The position numbers and the translations under genes are program-made. From a virus: 27,600 nucleotides of DNA. This document shows, piece after piece, positions 1-8,830 of this stretch. How positions within the stretch are numbered: position 1 is the stretch's first letter; each line of letters begins with the position of its first letter. The notes beneath the pieces are model-generated. The model saw only the letters and a list, made by a program, of their open reading frames with translations, ran no database searches and was not told the DNA's origin. Location: IMG/VR virus record IMGVR_UViG_3300032296_000087, positions 1 through 27,600 of that record; one strand, 5' to 3'.

Positions 1-3000
1 ATTGATCAATTGAACTTTGATGTCAGCACTGCTGAGCAAACCATAGGGCATATTAAAAATTTAGCTGATGAGGCTGGGTATACAGGCAGTGGAACCATTG
101 GCGCTCGTGCTCAAAGCGGCTTCCCACCTGAAGGAATGGCTACTTCACTGATTGGCAAGGGCTGGGAAAACATGACAGACAGCTTGCTAGGCATGAAGAA
201 AGCTGGTCGCATGTTCCCTGAAACCGTAGAAACCTACCCATGGTTGGCAAAACTTGACCCAGAAACTTTGGTTTACAAGACGCAAGGCGATTTAAACAGG
301 TATATGGGCATTGATCATGTGATGGACATTTTGCGTCAAGACTTGCGCTCTGGAGCTTTGACACCTGAGAAGCTAACCAAGATGACAATGGATCAAGCCA
401 TTGAGCGCACTGCTGATTTTGACCGTGCGGCGGCTGTAAAGATGCGCCAGACTGCTATCAGAAACACTGAAGGCTTCCCTACCTACAAAGAATATCCAGA
501 AGGCTACAAGTGGATCGAGCTTGCTCCTCCAAAAGAACTGCCCGCTGGCTACAGAGTTATCCAAGATGAAATGGGCGGTGGTTATAAAGTTGTAGACGAG
601 GCTGGCAATGAAGCTGTATCAACAGCCTCTCGTCCCACAAACAACTTAGGGCATACCAACATTCCGTTTCACAAGACGCAAGAGGAAGCAATTGCTGACG
701 CATTAAAGTACGACAAGCGCTTAGAGAAAGCTCTTAAGTACGAAGGCGACACCATGGGTCATTGTGTGGGTGGTTACTGCCCTGATGTTGCAACTGGCAA
801 TACCCGCATCTTTAGCCTGCGCGACAGGCGTGGTGAGCCGCATGTAACCGTCGAAGTTGAAGGCAATCCAAGTTGGTTCACCAAAGCTGACAAAACCCCA
901 GACCCTTCTGGACAGTTTAGAAGTTTTCATGAGTTGGTTGCAGATGAAAGAGACAAACTTGCAAAAACAAAAGGTGGTTTTGGTAACACTGGCGAGTCAT
1001 ATGAGCAAACAGCAAACAGGCTTGCGCAACAATATCAACTAGAAAACACGCCAAGCATCCTTCAGATCAAAGGCAAGCAAAACTTACGCCCAATTGAAAA
1101 GTATGATCCCTTTACACGAGACTTTGTGCAAAGTGGTAACTGGTCTAATGTCAAAGACTTAGGAAACACTGGATTGATTGATCCAAGGACTTCCATGATT
1201 GTTTGGCCCAAAGGCACTTCGGCTGAACAGATTGATAGATTGTTAGGTGGCATGCAAGGTGGCACGCCAACACCAATGTACAAATCTACTGAAGATTTTT
1301 TAAAGAAAGCTGAACAAGATTTAGGTAAAAGGTATTTGACTGGGCAAGAATACGACGATTGGTTGCAAAAACAACTTGCGCCAGACACACCACCACCAGA
1401 GATGGCCCGTGGTGGCCCTGTGCACTTGAGCAAGGGAACCAAAGCCGCTGAGATCGTTGAAGCCACAGCCGAGGGCATTGCCAAGCTGTTCAACAAGTAT
1501 TCAGGCAAAGCACCAAAAGAAGAGGCCATGCCATTGGTGCTCCCAAGAGCCGCGCCCAAGTCCTCGCAAGAGATCAACGAGATTGCTGAGCGGGTAGCAC
1601 GCCAGATGATTGGTGAGCATGTCACGCCACAGGGCAAGACAGTTAACCTAGCAGGGCGCTCCAAGAAGGAAGCTGAGCGGGTCAAGCAACTACAGTTTCA
1701 GCTTACGCCCACAGGGACGGTGGCACAGGCGCAGGTGAATAAGCCGCAAATTGGGGATGTGAATGTAGCGTTCCCGGGCGACCAGTCCATCAGCGACACC
1801 ATCCTCGACACCCTCCAAGGCGAGACTATCAACTCCCTCCAGCAAGGCGGCGCTAAGTACGGACTTGGTCAAAAACACTTGATTGACCCTGAGTTCTGGA
1901 AGTCCAACATTGGCCCAGCCCAAGGCATCCAAGGTCGCATCGATGACCTCTACGCCAAGTACATGCCTGAGCGCATGGTGGGTGAGCACCTAGCGATGGG
2001 GCCAATGTCTAACAACTTTGCCATGCACTTTGCGGACGCTAACCTTAAGGCGCTGGACTGGTCAAAGCTCAAGCCAAAAGATGTCGCAATCTTTGACAGC
2101 CACATTGCTGATGGGTATGTGATCAAGAAAAAGAATAAGACGACTGGTGAGGTGACGACTAAGCATGTGAAGTTCCCAGACTGGCCCGGGTTGGCTTCCC
2201 CTGACCTCGCCTTTGAAGCCATGCAAAAGAACCCAGAAATGCGCAAGTGGTTCAACAACCGCATGAAGACTCCTGACCTCACCCAGCCCCTTGGCTTACC
2301 CAATGGGCGTGACATCGAGTACGCGATCTCAGAACCTGCTATCCGCAACCTCGAAATCAACATGACTGGTCTGAACACAGGCATCCTCAAGCCTAACGCG
2401 CCTGTCGAGCCTTTAGGTGCGCTACACAACACCTACACCCATCGAATCTTGGGCGAGGCGATTGGCCCTCGTGAGGTGCTGTCACCCTTCACCATGTCAT
2501 ACCCTGACGCAACTGCGCATGTCTTAAGGACTCAAAACCCTTCAGACTTTACAGGCACGATCCAGAAAGTGTTCCCCCACCAAGTCGTTGACCAACAGTA
2601 CCTCGACGAGATGGGCAAGTACCAAGACCGAGTCAAGCAGATCACTGGCTACAAAAAAGGTGGTGCGGTCAAGAGGTTTCAAGCTGGTGGCAAAGCCAAA
2701 GTAGCTAAAGAAGCAGTGATGTCTTTGGCTGACCTGTTTGAGTCTTACTACCCTAAAGCCGCTAAGAAGACTGTCATTGAGACTATTGAAGCGCCAGCCA
2801 TTGTGATCCCTAAAGGGATCAGCAGGGTTAAGGAAGCAGTCCGCACAGCTAAAGGTAACTATGGCGCAAAGCGTGTAGAGCGTGCCGCTGACGAGATTGC
2901 TAACCTTGAAAAGATGTACACAGACGAGGCGCTTCGCCAAGCATTCTCTGGTGACAACGCCAAAGCTATGATGACCATGAACCCAGCGGACTTTGAGAAT

Positions 3001-4035
3001 TACGCCGCTCGATTGCACTACAAGAGCAGTGTTGGCCCTAATGCGGCAAAGTTAGCCAGCCAAGGTGACCTCTCAAAGCACACAATGTCCACAGAGGACT
3101 ACCTCAAGTTTTTACGCGAATTGCCTGAAGGCTTTAACGATATCCCCTATCTGCAAATCAGCAAACAAGAGACTGGCTTGCCTTTGATGCCTTACATCAC
3201 TGGGCATGAGGGTCGCCACCGTAACCGTGCACTTGCTGGCGCTGGTCAACAGAGAAGCCTTGTGCAGTTGATGCCAAACTATGAACTGCGTGAGCCATTG
3301 CCTAGACGCACACAAGAGGAATACATTGAGGCGCTTAAAGAAGAGATGGCTATGACTGGAAACAAAGTCAAGCCAGAGAAATACTTTGACGACTCATTGC
3401 CTAAAAACCAGTTGATTGAGCGTCCACCAATTGATTTGCCTGACTTCTATGCCAAAGGTGGCGAGGTCGACATCCCTGAGATGGACTTTGACGACAGACA
3501 GTCAGCTAACCTGTACAAGTACGCCATGAAGACTTTAGGTCTGCAAGGTGAGCAGTCTGGTGCTGGAGCTGGTGCAAACATCCCTCTGGGTGGTGGCAAC
3601 CTGAACTTAGGTGTCAACTTCAACAAGCTAAGCACAATGCCTAACCAGATGATGCAGACACTTGATGCGTCCTATGGTAAAAACATCAATGGTATTGGCG
3701 TGAACGCAAATGTGTCTAAGCCAATGGATATTGAAGGTGTCTATCAAGGCATGCTAAGTGGCTCAATCCCTGTGGGTTTAGGCAGAATGATGCTAGGCTT
3801 GCAAGCCCAGAAAACGCCCTATGGCTCAGGAGTCACAGGCTACACCGCTGGTTACCAAGGTAAGGTTGGGGATGGCATGCTAAGCGCTACCATCAACCAG
3901 CCAAGAAACCGTGCCGCAGGTCGATCTGCTCAAGTGCAGTACCAAATGCCATTCGCCAAAGGTGGTGCTGTCGAGTACAATCCAGCGGAAATCGACACAA
4001 TAGCGTCATCGCTATATGAGGAACTGTATGGCTGA
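1..4035 (+). CDS. Large multidomain phage protein with PcfJ-like motif, 5' partial
   Basis: The reading frame is open to the left edge, so the true start is outside; the TTG at 10 is only the first start-like codon. Residue numbers count from that TTG. Around 248-257 there is TMGHCVGGYC followed by an LRDRRGEPHVTVEVEG stretch, the hallmark of PcfJ-like domains. At 1065-1071 there is GHEGRHR in a second conserved block of the kind found in large polyvalent phage proteins. Glycine tags recur at 467-471 (RGGPV), 883-894 (KGGAVKRFQAGG), 1149-1153 (KGGEV) and 1317-1320 (KGGA), seemingly marking segment borders. Residues about 1170-1310 are rich in Gly/Asn with alternating hydrophobics, like a beta-barrel or fibrous fold. 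It overlaps the portal gene by 8 bases (ATGGCTGA). Role unknown; possibly an injected or capsid-carried protein. The family idea is moderately secure, the function is not. Confidence 0.7.
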   Translation: MDQLNFDVSTAEQTIGHIKNLADEAGYTGSGTIGARAQSGFPPEGMATSLIGKGWENMTDSLLGMKKAGRMFPETVETYPWLAKLDPETLVYKTQGDLNRYMGIDHVMDILRQDLRSGALTPEKLTKMTMDQAIERTADFDRAAAVKMRQTAIRNTEGFPTYKEYPEGYKWIELAPPKELPAGYRVIQDEMGGGYKVVDEAGNEAVSTASRPTNNLGHTNIPFHKTQEEAIADALKYDKRLEKALKYEGDTMGHCVGGYCPDVATGNTRIFSLRDRRGEPHVTVEVEGNPSWFTKADKTPDPSGQFRSFHELVADERDKLAKTKGGFGNTGESYEQTANRLAQQYQLENTPSILQIKGKQNLRPIEKYDPFTRDFVQSGNWSNVKDLGNTGLIDPRTSMIVWPKGTSAEQIDRLLGGMQGGTPTPMYKSTEDFLKKAEQDLGKRYLTGQEYDDWLQKQLAPDTPPPEMARGGPVHLSKGTKAAEIVEATAEGIAKLFNKYSGKAPKEEAMPLVLPRAAPKSSQEINEIAERVARQMIGEHVTPQGKTVNLAGRSKKEAERVKQLQFQLTPTGTVAQAQVNKPQIGDVNVAFPGDQSISDTILDTLQGETINSLQQGGAKYGLGQKHLIDPEFWKSNIGPAQGIQGRIDDLYAKYMPERMVGEHLAMGPMSNNFAMHFADANLKALDWSKLKPKDVAIFDSHIADGYVIKKKNKTTGEVTTKHVKFPDWPGLASPDLAFEAMQKNPEMRKWFNNRMKTPDLTQPLGLPNGRDIEYAISEPAIRNLEINMTGLNTGILKPNAPVEPLGALHNTYTHRILGEAIGPREVLSPFTMSYPDATAHVLRTQNPSDFTGTIQKVFPHQVVDQQYLDEMGKYQDRVKQITGYKKGGAVKRFQAGGKAKVAKEAVMSLADLFESYYPKAAKKTVIETIEAPAIVIPKGISRVKEAVRTAKGNYGAKRVERAADEIANLEKMYTDEALRQAFSGDNAKAMMTMNPADFENYAARLHYKSSVGPNAAKLASQGDLSKHTMSTEDYLKFLRELPEGFNDIPYLQISKQETGLPLMPYITGHEGRHRNRALAGAGQQRSLVQLMPNYELREPLPRRTQEEYIEALKEEMAMTGNKVKPEKYFDDSLPKNQLIERPPIDLPDFYAKGGEVDIPEMDFDDRQSANLYKYAMKTLGLQGEQSGAGAGANIPLGGGNLNLGVNFNKLSTMPNQMMQTLDASYGKNINGIGVNANVSKPMDIEGVYQGMLSGSIPVGLGRMMLGLQAQKTPYGSGVTGYTAGYQGKVGDGMLSATINQPRNRAAGRSAQVQYQMPFAKGGAVEYNPAEIDTIASSLYEELYG

Positions 4036-6511
4036 ACAAAACAAAGACCTAACGATCCCTGAAGATAAAGGCGAAACTGTCGAAGTCGATGAGGACTTTT
4101 CAGAGGTAGAAGATACTGAAGATGGTGGTGCGATCATTCGTGAGAAAGAAAACGACGAAGACGCACAAAAGAACCAAGCCCACTTTGCGAACATTGTCGA
4201 TGAGGTAGACCAGTCTATGCTCGTCGAGGCGACTACGGACTTGCTCGAGAAGATCGACAAGGACAAGGAGGCGCGAGAGAAGCGGGACAAGCAGTACGAA
4301 GAGGGACTGCGGCGAACAGGTCTGGGCGATGATGCCCCCGGGGGTGCACAGTTCACAGGCGCAAACAAAGTCGTCCACCCCATGCTCATCGAAGCCTGCG
4401 TGGACTTCTCCGCTCGCGTCATGAAGGAGATTTTCCCCCCAAGTGGCCCAGTCAAGAGCAAGATTCAAGGCGAGAAAAACAAAGAGAAGGTCGACAAGGC
4501 AGAGCGCAAAGCCGCCTTCATGAACTGGCAAACCACTGAGCAAATGACTGAGTTCCGTGGCGAACTCGAGCAACTCAGCACCCAGCTCCCACTAGGTGGT
4601 GGTCAGTACCTCAAGATGATGTGGAACCCACAGCACCGCAGACCAGCGGCTGAGTTCATCCCCATCGACGATGTCTACCTGCCATTTGCCGCAACTAACT
4701 TCTACAGCGCTGAGCGCAAGACCCATGTCCAGTATGTAACCAAGATGGAATACATGCGCAGGGTCAAGTCTGGCATGTATCGCGATGTCGATGTGGGCAC
4801 GGCTGACGAACCTGAATACAGCAAGTCAACCCAAGCAAACGACAAAATCGAAGGTCGCAAGGAGTCCTCTTACAACGAGGATGGACTGCGCACAATCTTT
4901 GAGATTTACACCTACCTAGACTTTGGTGATGGCGTTGAGCCTTACATCTTGAGCGTGGACAAGTCGAGTGGGCTGGCGCTGTCTGTGTACCGTAACTGGG
5001 AAGCAGATGACACTTACCGCAAAGAGCTTGACTGGATTGTGGAGTTTGGATTTGTGCCATGGCGTGGTGCATACCCAATTGGACTGACGCACATGATTGG
5101 TGGCTTGAGTGGGGCGGCTACGGGCGCTTTAAGGGCGCTGATGGATAGTGCGCATATTCAGAACATTCCGACACTGCTCAAACTAAAAGGTGGCCCCGGC
5201 GGGCAGACCATCAACCTCCAGCCCACCGAAGTCGTGGAGATGGAAGGCGGCGCACTCGTGGACGATGTCCGCAAGATCGCCATGCCCATGCCATTCAACC
5301 CACCCTCTGCGGTGCTCTTCCAGTTGCTTGGCTTCTTGGTCGACGCAGGCAAGGGCGTTGTTCAGACCTCCTTTGAGAAGCTGAGCGACCAGAATGTTAA
5401 CGCCCCTGTAGGCACAACCCTCGCTCTGATTGAGCAAGGCATGGTGGTGTTCTCCTCGATTCACTCACGCCTGCACTCATCAATGGCGCGTGTGTTCAAG
5501 ATATTGCACCGCATCAATTCTGCCTATCTGACAGACGAAGATGTCGAGGCGCTTGAGTCTGGTTTGGATATTGAGCCTTCTGACTTTGATGGCCCAATGG
5601 ACATCATCCCTGTCAGCGACCCTGCGATCTTTAGCGAGACACAGAGGTTTGCACAGATTCAGGCGATCATGCAGAGGGCGGCGGTTATGCCCCAGATGTA
5701 TGACCAGCGCAATGTGGAGAAGATGTTCCTGCGCAATCTGAAGATTAGTGCGGATGAGGTGTTGCAGGCACAGCCGGGTTCCGAGGACATCGACCCCGTC
5801 AGCGAGAATGTTGCCGCCACCATGGGTCGCCCAGTCTTCGTCATCCCAAGGCAAGACCACATGGCTCACCTCAAGACCCACCTCGCGTTCTTGAAGTCAC
5901 CCCTGTTTGGTAGCAACCCAGTGATTGCACGGACATTCATTTATCCCATCGCCACGCACTTGCGCGACCACTTGCTGAACTATTACCTTGTCGAAGCTCA
6001 CAACGCTGTGGACATGGCTCAGCGCGAAGACTTGATCAAAGAAGATGCAGACGAGCAAGTCGATGTGATCTTGCAAGTCCAGCAGTTCATTGAACAACAA
6101 CTTGGTAGCTTTGGTCAGGAGTTGGCTCAGATCGACCAAGCGGCTCAGCAGTTCAAGCCACAGCCACCAATGCCACCAGACAAGTCCATGGAGATTGCGC
6201 AGATGAACGCGCAACTGCAAGGTCAGGCAATGCAACAGCGTGCTCAGATCGATCAGGCGAAACTGCAACTTGAACAGCAGAAACTTCAGATTGAAGCGCA
6301 GACAGATGCGCAGAAGAATCAGGAAGACATGCAGAAGGAGCAGATGCGCCAAATGTCAGAGAACGAACGCTTACTGGTGGAATTGCAAGCCAGAGAGCGC
6401 ATGAACACTGCGGACAACGACACAGCGATGAGGCTTGCGGCAACGGAGCTTGCGACTGGGGAGAAGTTTGCGGTGAGTACGGGCACGGGGATCAACCCCG
6501 GGGCGCGTTGA
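4028..6511 (+). CDS. Portal protein
   Basis: The portal forms the dodecameric ring at one capsid vertex through which DNA is packaged and ejected. The protein is 827 aa, long like P22-type portals. The N-terminus is acidic, then an EEGLRRTGLGDDAPGGAQF region and HPMLIEACVDFSARVMKEIFPP, the pattern seen in portals of environmental podophages. The C-terminal ~130 residues are extremely Gln-rich and helical (QQKLQIEAQ, MQKEQMRQMSENE), fitting the coiled-coil barrel of long portals. I chose ATG 4028 (MAEQNKDL) rather than 4016 because GAGGA lies at a good distance before it and it overlaps the upstream stop. Position before scaffold and capsid genes supports the call. Third positions flip from G to C at three CCCGG-type sites inside the gene (4337, 5194, 5774). 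Confidence 0.88.
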   Translation: MAEQNKDLTIPEDKGETVEVDEDFSEVEDTEDGGAIIREKENDEDAQKNQAHFANIVDEVDQSMLVEATTDLLEKIDKDKEAREKRDKQYEEGLRRTGLGDDAPGGAQFTGANKVVHPMLIEACVDFSARVMKEIFPPSGPVKSKIQGEKNKEKVDKAERKAAFMNWQTTEQMTEFRGELEQLSTQLPLGGGQYLKMMWNPQHRRPAAEFIPIDDVYLPFAATNFYSAERKTHVQYVTKMEYMRRVKSGMYRDVDVGTADEPEYSKSTQANDKIEGRKESSYNEDGLRTIFEIYTYLDFGDGVEPYILSVDKSSGLALSVYRNWEADDTYRKELDWIVEFGFVPWRGAYPIGLTHMIGGLSGAATGALRALMDSAHIQNIPTLLKLKGGPGGQTINLQPTEVVEMEGGALVDDVRKIAMPMPFNPPSAVLFQLLGFLVDAGKGVVQTSFEKLSDQNVNAPVGTTLALIEQGMVVFSSIHSRLHSSMARVFKILHRINSAYLTDEDVEALESGLDIEPSDFDGPMDIIPVSDPAIFSETQRFAQIQAIMQRAAVMPQMYDQRNVEKMFLRNLKISADEVLQAQPGSEDIDPVSENVAATMGRPVFVIPRQDHMAHLKTHLAFLKSPLFGSNPVIARTFIYPIATHLRDHLLNYYLVEAHNAVDMAQREDLIKEDADEQVDVILQVQQFIEQQLGSFGQELAQIDQAAQQFKPQPPMPPDKSMEIAQMNAQLQGQAMQQRAQIDQAKLQLEQQKLQIEAQTDAQKNQEDMQKEQMRQMSENERLLVELQARERMNTADNDTAMRLAATELATGEKFAVSTGTGINPGAR

Positions 6512-6538
6512 TTTTTAAACTTTATCAAGGAGACTCAC

Positions 6539-6676
6539 ATGTCCGATACCCCAAAAACTGGCACAGTTCCCATGACTGGCGCATTCGTCAAACAACACCA
6601 CCGCATGGCGGCTGGCGAGAAGCTCAACGGTCAAACCGTTCCTAGCGCACCCACAACGCCTAAGACACCAGCGTGA
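6539..6676 (+). CDS. Small protein of unknown function, 45 aa
   Basis: A short frame starting MSDTPKTGTVPMTG and ending TPKTPA. AAGGAG lies six bases before the ATG. Its TGA overlaps the GTG of the next gene (GTGA), suggesting translational coupling. The product is Thr/Pro-rich with a basic middle (KQHHRMAAGEK) and no membrane segment. It sits directly after the portal gene. I do not recognise it; the ribosome site and coupling are the main support. Confidence 0.6.
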   Translation: MSDTPKTGTVPMTGAFVKQHHRMAAGEKLNGQTVPSAPTTPKTPA

Positions 6677-6870
6677 ACTTTCCTGAGCAGATGCTCAACC
6701 GCCTCAAGTCAGACCAGCAGAAGTTTGCGCTGGATGCCTTGAAGCGTCCTCAAGAACGCAATACCTTCGAGTACGGGTATCGTGTCGGAGTCGTAGCAGG
6801 TTACGAAGCCGCCGTGAATGTACTGTTATCACTACTAGACGAGGAGAAAAATAGTGACAATGACTTATGA
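6673..6870 (+). CDS. Small conserved-looking phage protein, 65 aa
   Basis: Starts at GTG 6673 inside the stop of the preceding gene and ends 17 bases inside the co-chaperonin gene, so it appears to be translated by coupling. The product has a charged helical N-terminus (MNFPEQMLNRLKSDQQKF), a YGYRVGVVAGYEAAVNVLL stretch and an acidic tail. I see no known domain. The tight overlaps on both sides argue that it is a real gene. Function unknown. Confidence 0.62.
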   Translation: MNFPEQMLNRLKSDQQKFALDALKRPQERNTFEYGYRVGVVAGYEAAVNVLLSLLDEEKNSDNDL

Positions 6871-7261
6871 GAACGCACTGGCAGAGGCTTTCCCAGCAGT
6901 AGAAGCTGGAATTCAGCCTTTTGGAAGCCGTGTTCTGATCCAAATCCGTACCCCTATGCAAAAGTCAGCAGGTGGCATCATCATCGACACAGGTTCTCGT
7001 GACACTGAAAAGTGGAACACACAGGTTGGAAAGGTCATCGCAATTGGCCCACTCGCCTTTAAGAACCGAGACACGATGGCGAGTTGGCCTGAAGGTGCAT
7101 GGTGCAATGACGGAGATTTTGTTCGTGTCGCAAAGTATGGCGGTGACCGCTGGGAAGTAGAACTACCCACTGGTGAAAAAGCCCTATTTGTTATTTTTAA
7201 TGATTTGGACATTATTGGTCGCGTTCAAGGCGATCCATTAGCTGTTCGAGCATTCATCTGA
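6854..7261 (+). CDS. GroES-like co-chaperonin
   Basis: GroES-family proteins cap the GroEL chamber; phage versions (T4 gp31 is the classic functional analogue) adapt it for capsid protein folding. The 135-aa product has the fold's landmarks: GSRVLIQI near 23-30, a mobile-loop-like KSAGGIIID near 37-45 whose III matches the hydrophobic tripeptide that docks on GroEL, GKVIAIGPLAF, then GDFVRVAKYGGDRWEV, corresponding to the GDxVxxxKYGG of GroES, and a final DLDIIGRV strand. It is longer than bacterial GroES (~97 aa) with an N-terminal extension of about 20 residues. I chose GTG 6854 because GAGGAG is seven bases upstream; ATG 6860 would be too far. It lies just ahead of scaffold and capsid genes, fitting a role in head-protein folding. 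Confidence 0.78.
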   Translation: MTMTYENALAEAFPAVEAGIQPFGSRVLIQIRTPMQKSAGGIIIDTGSRDTEKWNTQVGKVIAIGPLAFKNRDTMASWPEGAWCNDGDFVRVAKYGGDRWEVELPTGEKALFVIFNDLDIIGRVQGDPLAVRAFI

Positions 7262-7274
7262 AAGGAGATGATTT

Positions 7275-8210
7275 ATGGCTGAAGTAATGAAAGAAACGGA
7301 CGAGCGTCCTGAGAATGATGTAGAAGACATAGTTATTGTCGAAGAGAAACCCTTAGAAGACGATGACGATAGTGGTGACGACAGAGTTGCCAAACAAGAA
7401 GATGACGATGGCAATGACCCAGAACGAGAAGCTATTCGAGAGCGCAGACGACTTGAAAAGCTCGAGCGCAAAGACCGCCGAGACAAAGCCATTACCCGCG
7501 ACAAAGTGGAATTGGACTTCCTCCGTAAACGCAATGATGAACTTGAGCGCCGCATGTCTGCTCAAGAACAACGAGCCTTCCAAAGCGACTTAGGTCAAAT
7601 TGATGCTCAGATTGCTAGAGCGGCTAACGAAGCTCAGATGGCAGATCGTGTTATTGCCAAAGCAGTAGAGGTTGGTAACGGTGAAGATGTAGCTAAGGCT
7701 ATGCGTTACCGCGACGAAGCTCTTGCCAAGGTTAACCAACTAAACTACCACAAACAACAAGCGACACAGCGCCCTCCCCAAGCTCCACAGGCTATGGACG
7801 ACAGGGCAATGATGCACGCCAAAGAGTTCTTGGAAGAGAACAAGTGGTATGACCCCCAAGGTGGTGATGAGCGATCAGCTATTGTTTTAGCGATTGACCA
7901 AGCCATGAACAAGGAAGGTCATGATCCTAGAAGCGAAGACTACTGGGACGAGTTGCGGGCACGAGTTGCACGCCGCTTACCTGAGCAGTTTGGCAAGGCC
8001 CCCAAAGCTGACCGCGAAGAGCGAGTTGCAAGGGGTGGCCCCACAGTAGGTTCTGGTCGCGAATATGCGCCAACATCTACTCGTAAAGAAATTTACATCA
8101 GCCCAGACCGCAAGCAAGCCCTCGTGGATGCAGGCGTTTGGGACGACCCAGTGTTGCGCATGAAGTATGTCAAGCGCTACGCAGAGTATGATAGAAACAA
8201 CAAATCTTGA
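7275..8210 (+). CDS. Probable capsid scaffolding protein
   Basis: Scaffolding proteins guide capsid assembly and then leave the head. This 311-aa protein lies between portal and capsid genes. Its first ~55 residues are very acidic (EDDDDSGDD, KQEDDDGND), followed by a long charged coiled coil at about 55-115 (RRRLEKLERKDRRDK, RKRNDELERRM), an Ala/Gln-rich helical middle and a basic C-terminal region (residues ~250-311), the usual layout of phage scaffolds whose basic end contacts the coat. AAGGAG precedes the ATG. There is no enzymatic motif. The call rests on position and composition rather than a recognised signature. Confidence 0.7.
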   Translation: MAEVMKETDERPENDVEDIVIVEEKPLEDDDDSGDDRVAKQEDDDGNDPEREAIRERRRLEKLERKDRRDKAITRDKVELDFLRKRNDELERRMSAQEQRAFQSDLGQIDAQIARAANEAQMADRVIAKAVEVGNGEDVAKAMRYRDEALAKVNQLNYHKQQATQRPPQAPQAMDDRAMMHAKEFLEENKWYDPQGGDERSAIVLAIDQAMNKEGHDPRSEDYWDELRARVARRLPEQFGKAPKADREERVARGGPTVGSGREYAPTSTRKEIYISPDRKQALVDAGVWDDPVLRMKYVKRYAEYDRNNKS

Positions 8211-8211
8211 T

Positions 8212-8243
8212 TTATTTGCAAATTAACAAATAAGTCGTATAAT
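8212..8243 (+). promoter_or_regulatory. Sigma70-like promoter P1 with inverted repeat before the -10
   Basis: TATAAT stands at 8238-8243. A weak -35 (TTGCAA, 8216-8221) lies 16 bases upstream. A perfect 7-bp inverted repeat, TTATTTG (8212-8218) and CAAATAA (8227-8233), ends four bases before the -10. The block GTATAATTTTTC recurs exactly at the third promoter (24918). It would drive the 8271 gene and the capsid genes after it. Confidence 0.65.
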
Positions 8244-8270
8244 TTTTCCAATCGCTGAAAGGAGCGAGTA

Positions 8271-8801
8271 ATGACCGACGAACGAATGAAGAAATCCGCT
8301 GGAGAGAATCGCGTGGGGCGTGCGATGACAGATCGCGCCGTAACGGAAAATCGCGAGGTGACCGAGAATGAGCGGATTGAGATGTTCCGTCAGCAGTTTT
8401 TTCAGTCTTCACTGCCTGATCTGCCAAGAATCCCCGGCTGGCACTGTTGCTGGCTGACCACGACTAACCCTCGTGACTCTATACAAATGCGCATCCGTCT
8501 TGGATATGAGCCGCTGAAGCCCGAGGACATCCCGGGCTGGGAATACGCGACCCTCAAGACTGGCGATTGGTCTGGATTCATCGGGGTGAACGAGATGCTT
8601 GCTTTTAAGCTCCCCATGTCGCTTTATGAGGCGTACATGAAGGAAGCGCACCACGATGCGCCACTGCGTGAGGAAGAGAAATTGACCGACACCGCAGAAT
8701 TCCTCGAGCAACAAGCCCGTGCATCTAAGTCGAAGCTGTCTGTGGGAGATGGCAATCTGGAAATAGGACAACAGCGGGAAGCTCTTTTTGATCTTTCCTG
8801 A
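8271..8801 (+). CDS. Conserved phage protein of unknown function before capsid genes
   Basis: The 176-aa product follows promoter P1 with GAAAGGAG before its ATG. The N-terminus is charged and helical (MTDERMKKSAGENRVGRAM). The centre holds PGWHCCWLTTTNPRDS and RIRLGYEPLKPEDIPGWEYA, a pattern I associate with a small virion-associated family next to capsid genes in environmental podophages. The tail is acidic and Gln-rich. There is no membrane segment or enzymatic motif. A structural or assembly role is inferred from position only. It has CCCCGG and CCCGGG sites at 8432 and 8531. Confidence 0.65.
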   Translation: MTDERMKKSAGENRVGRAMTDRAVTENREVTENERIEMFRQQFFQSSLPDLPRIPGWHCCWLTTTNPRDSIQMRIRLGYEPLKPEDIPGWEYATLKTGDWSGFIGVNEMLAFKLPMSLYEAYMKEAHHDAPLREEEKLTDTAEFLEQQARASKSKLSVGDGNLEIGQQREALFDLS

Positions 8802-8830
8802 CGAAACCTTTTAATCCAATAGGAGCATCT

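Noticed and set aside
1062-1685. Long minus-strand open frame inside the giant protein gene, and similar ones elsewhere
   Set aside because: It mirrors strong plus-strand coding, lacks ribosome sites and known domains, and the whole window is transcribed in one direction.
1773-1778. Skew flip explained by very-short-patch (Vsr) repair
   Set aside because: Vsr acts within a few bases of CC(A/T)GG, not over 100 bases on both sides of CCCGGG.
4016-4027. Earlier starts for portal (4016), 59-aa protein (11047), 138-aa protein (11267 gene, at 11240) and HNH (20293)
   Set aside because: The later ATG has the better ribosome site or the usual short overlap with the preceding stop.
8212-8243. Promoter hairpins as N4-type virion RNA polymerase promoters
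   Set aside because: Loops are 6-11 bases rather than three, the arms share no sequence, and no virion polymerase is visible in the window.
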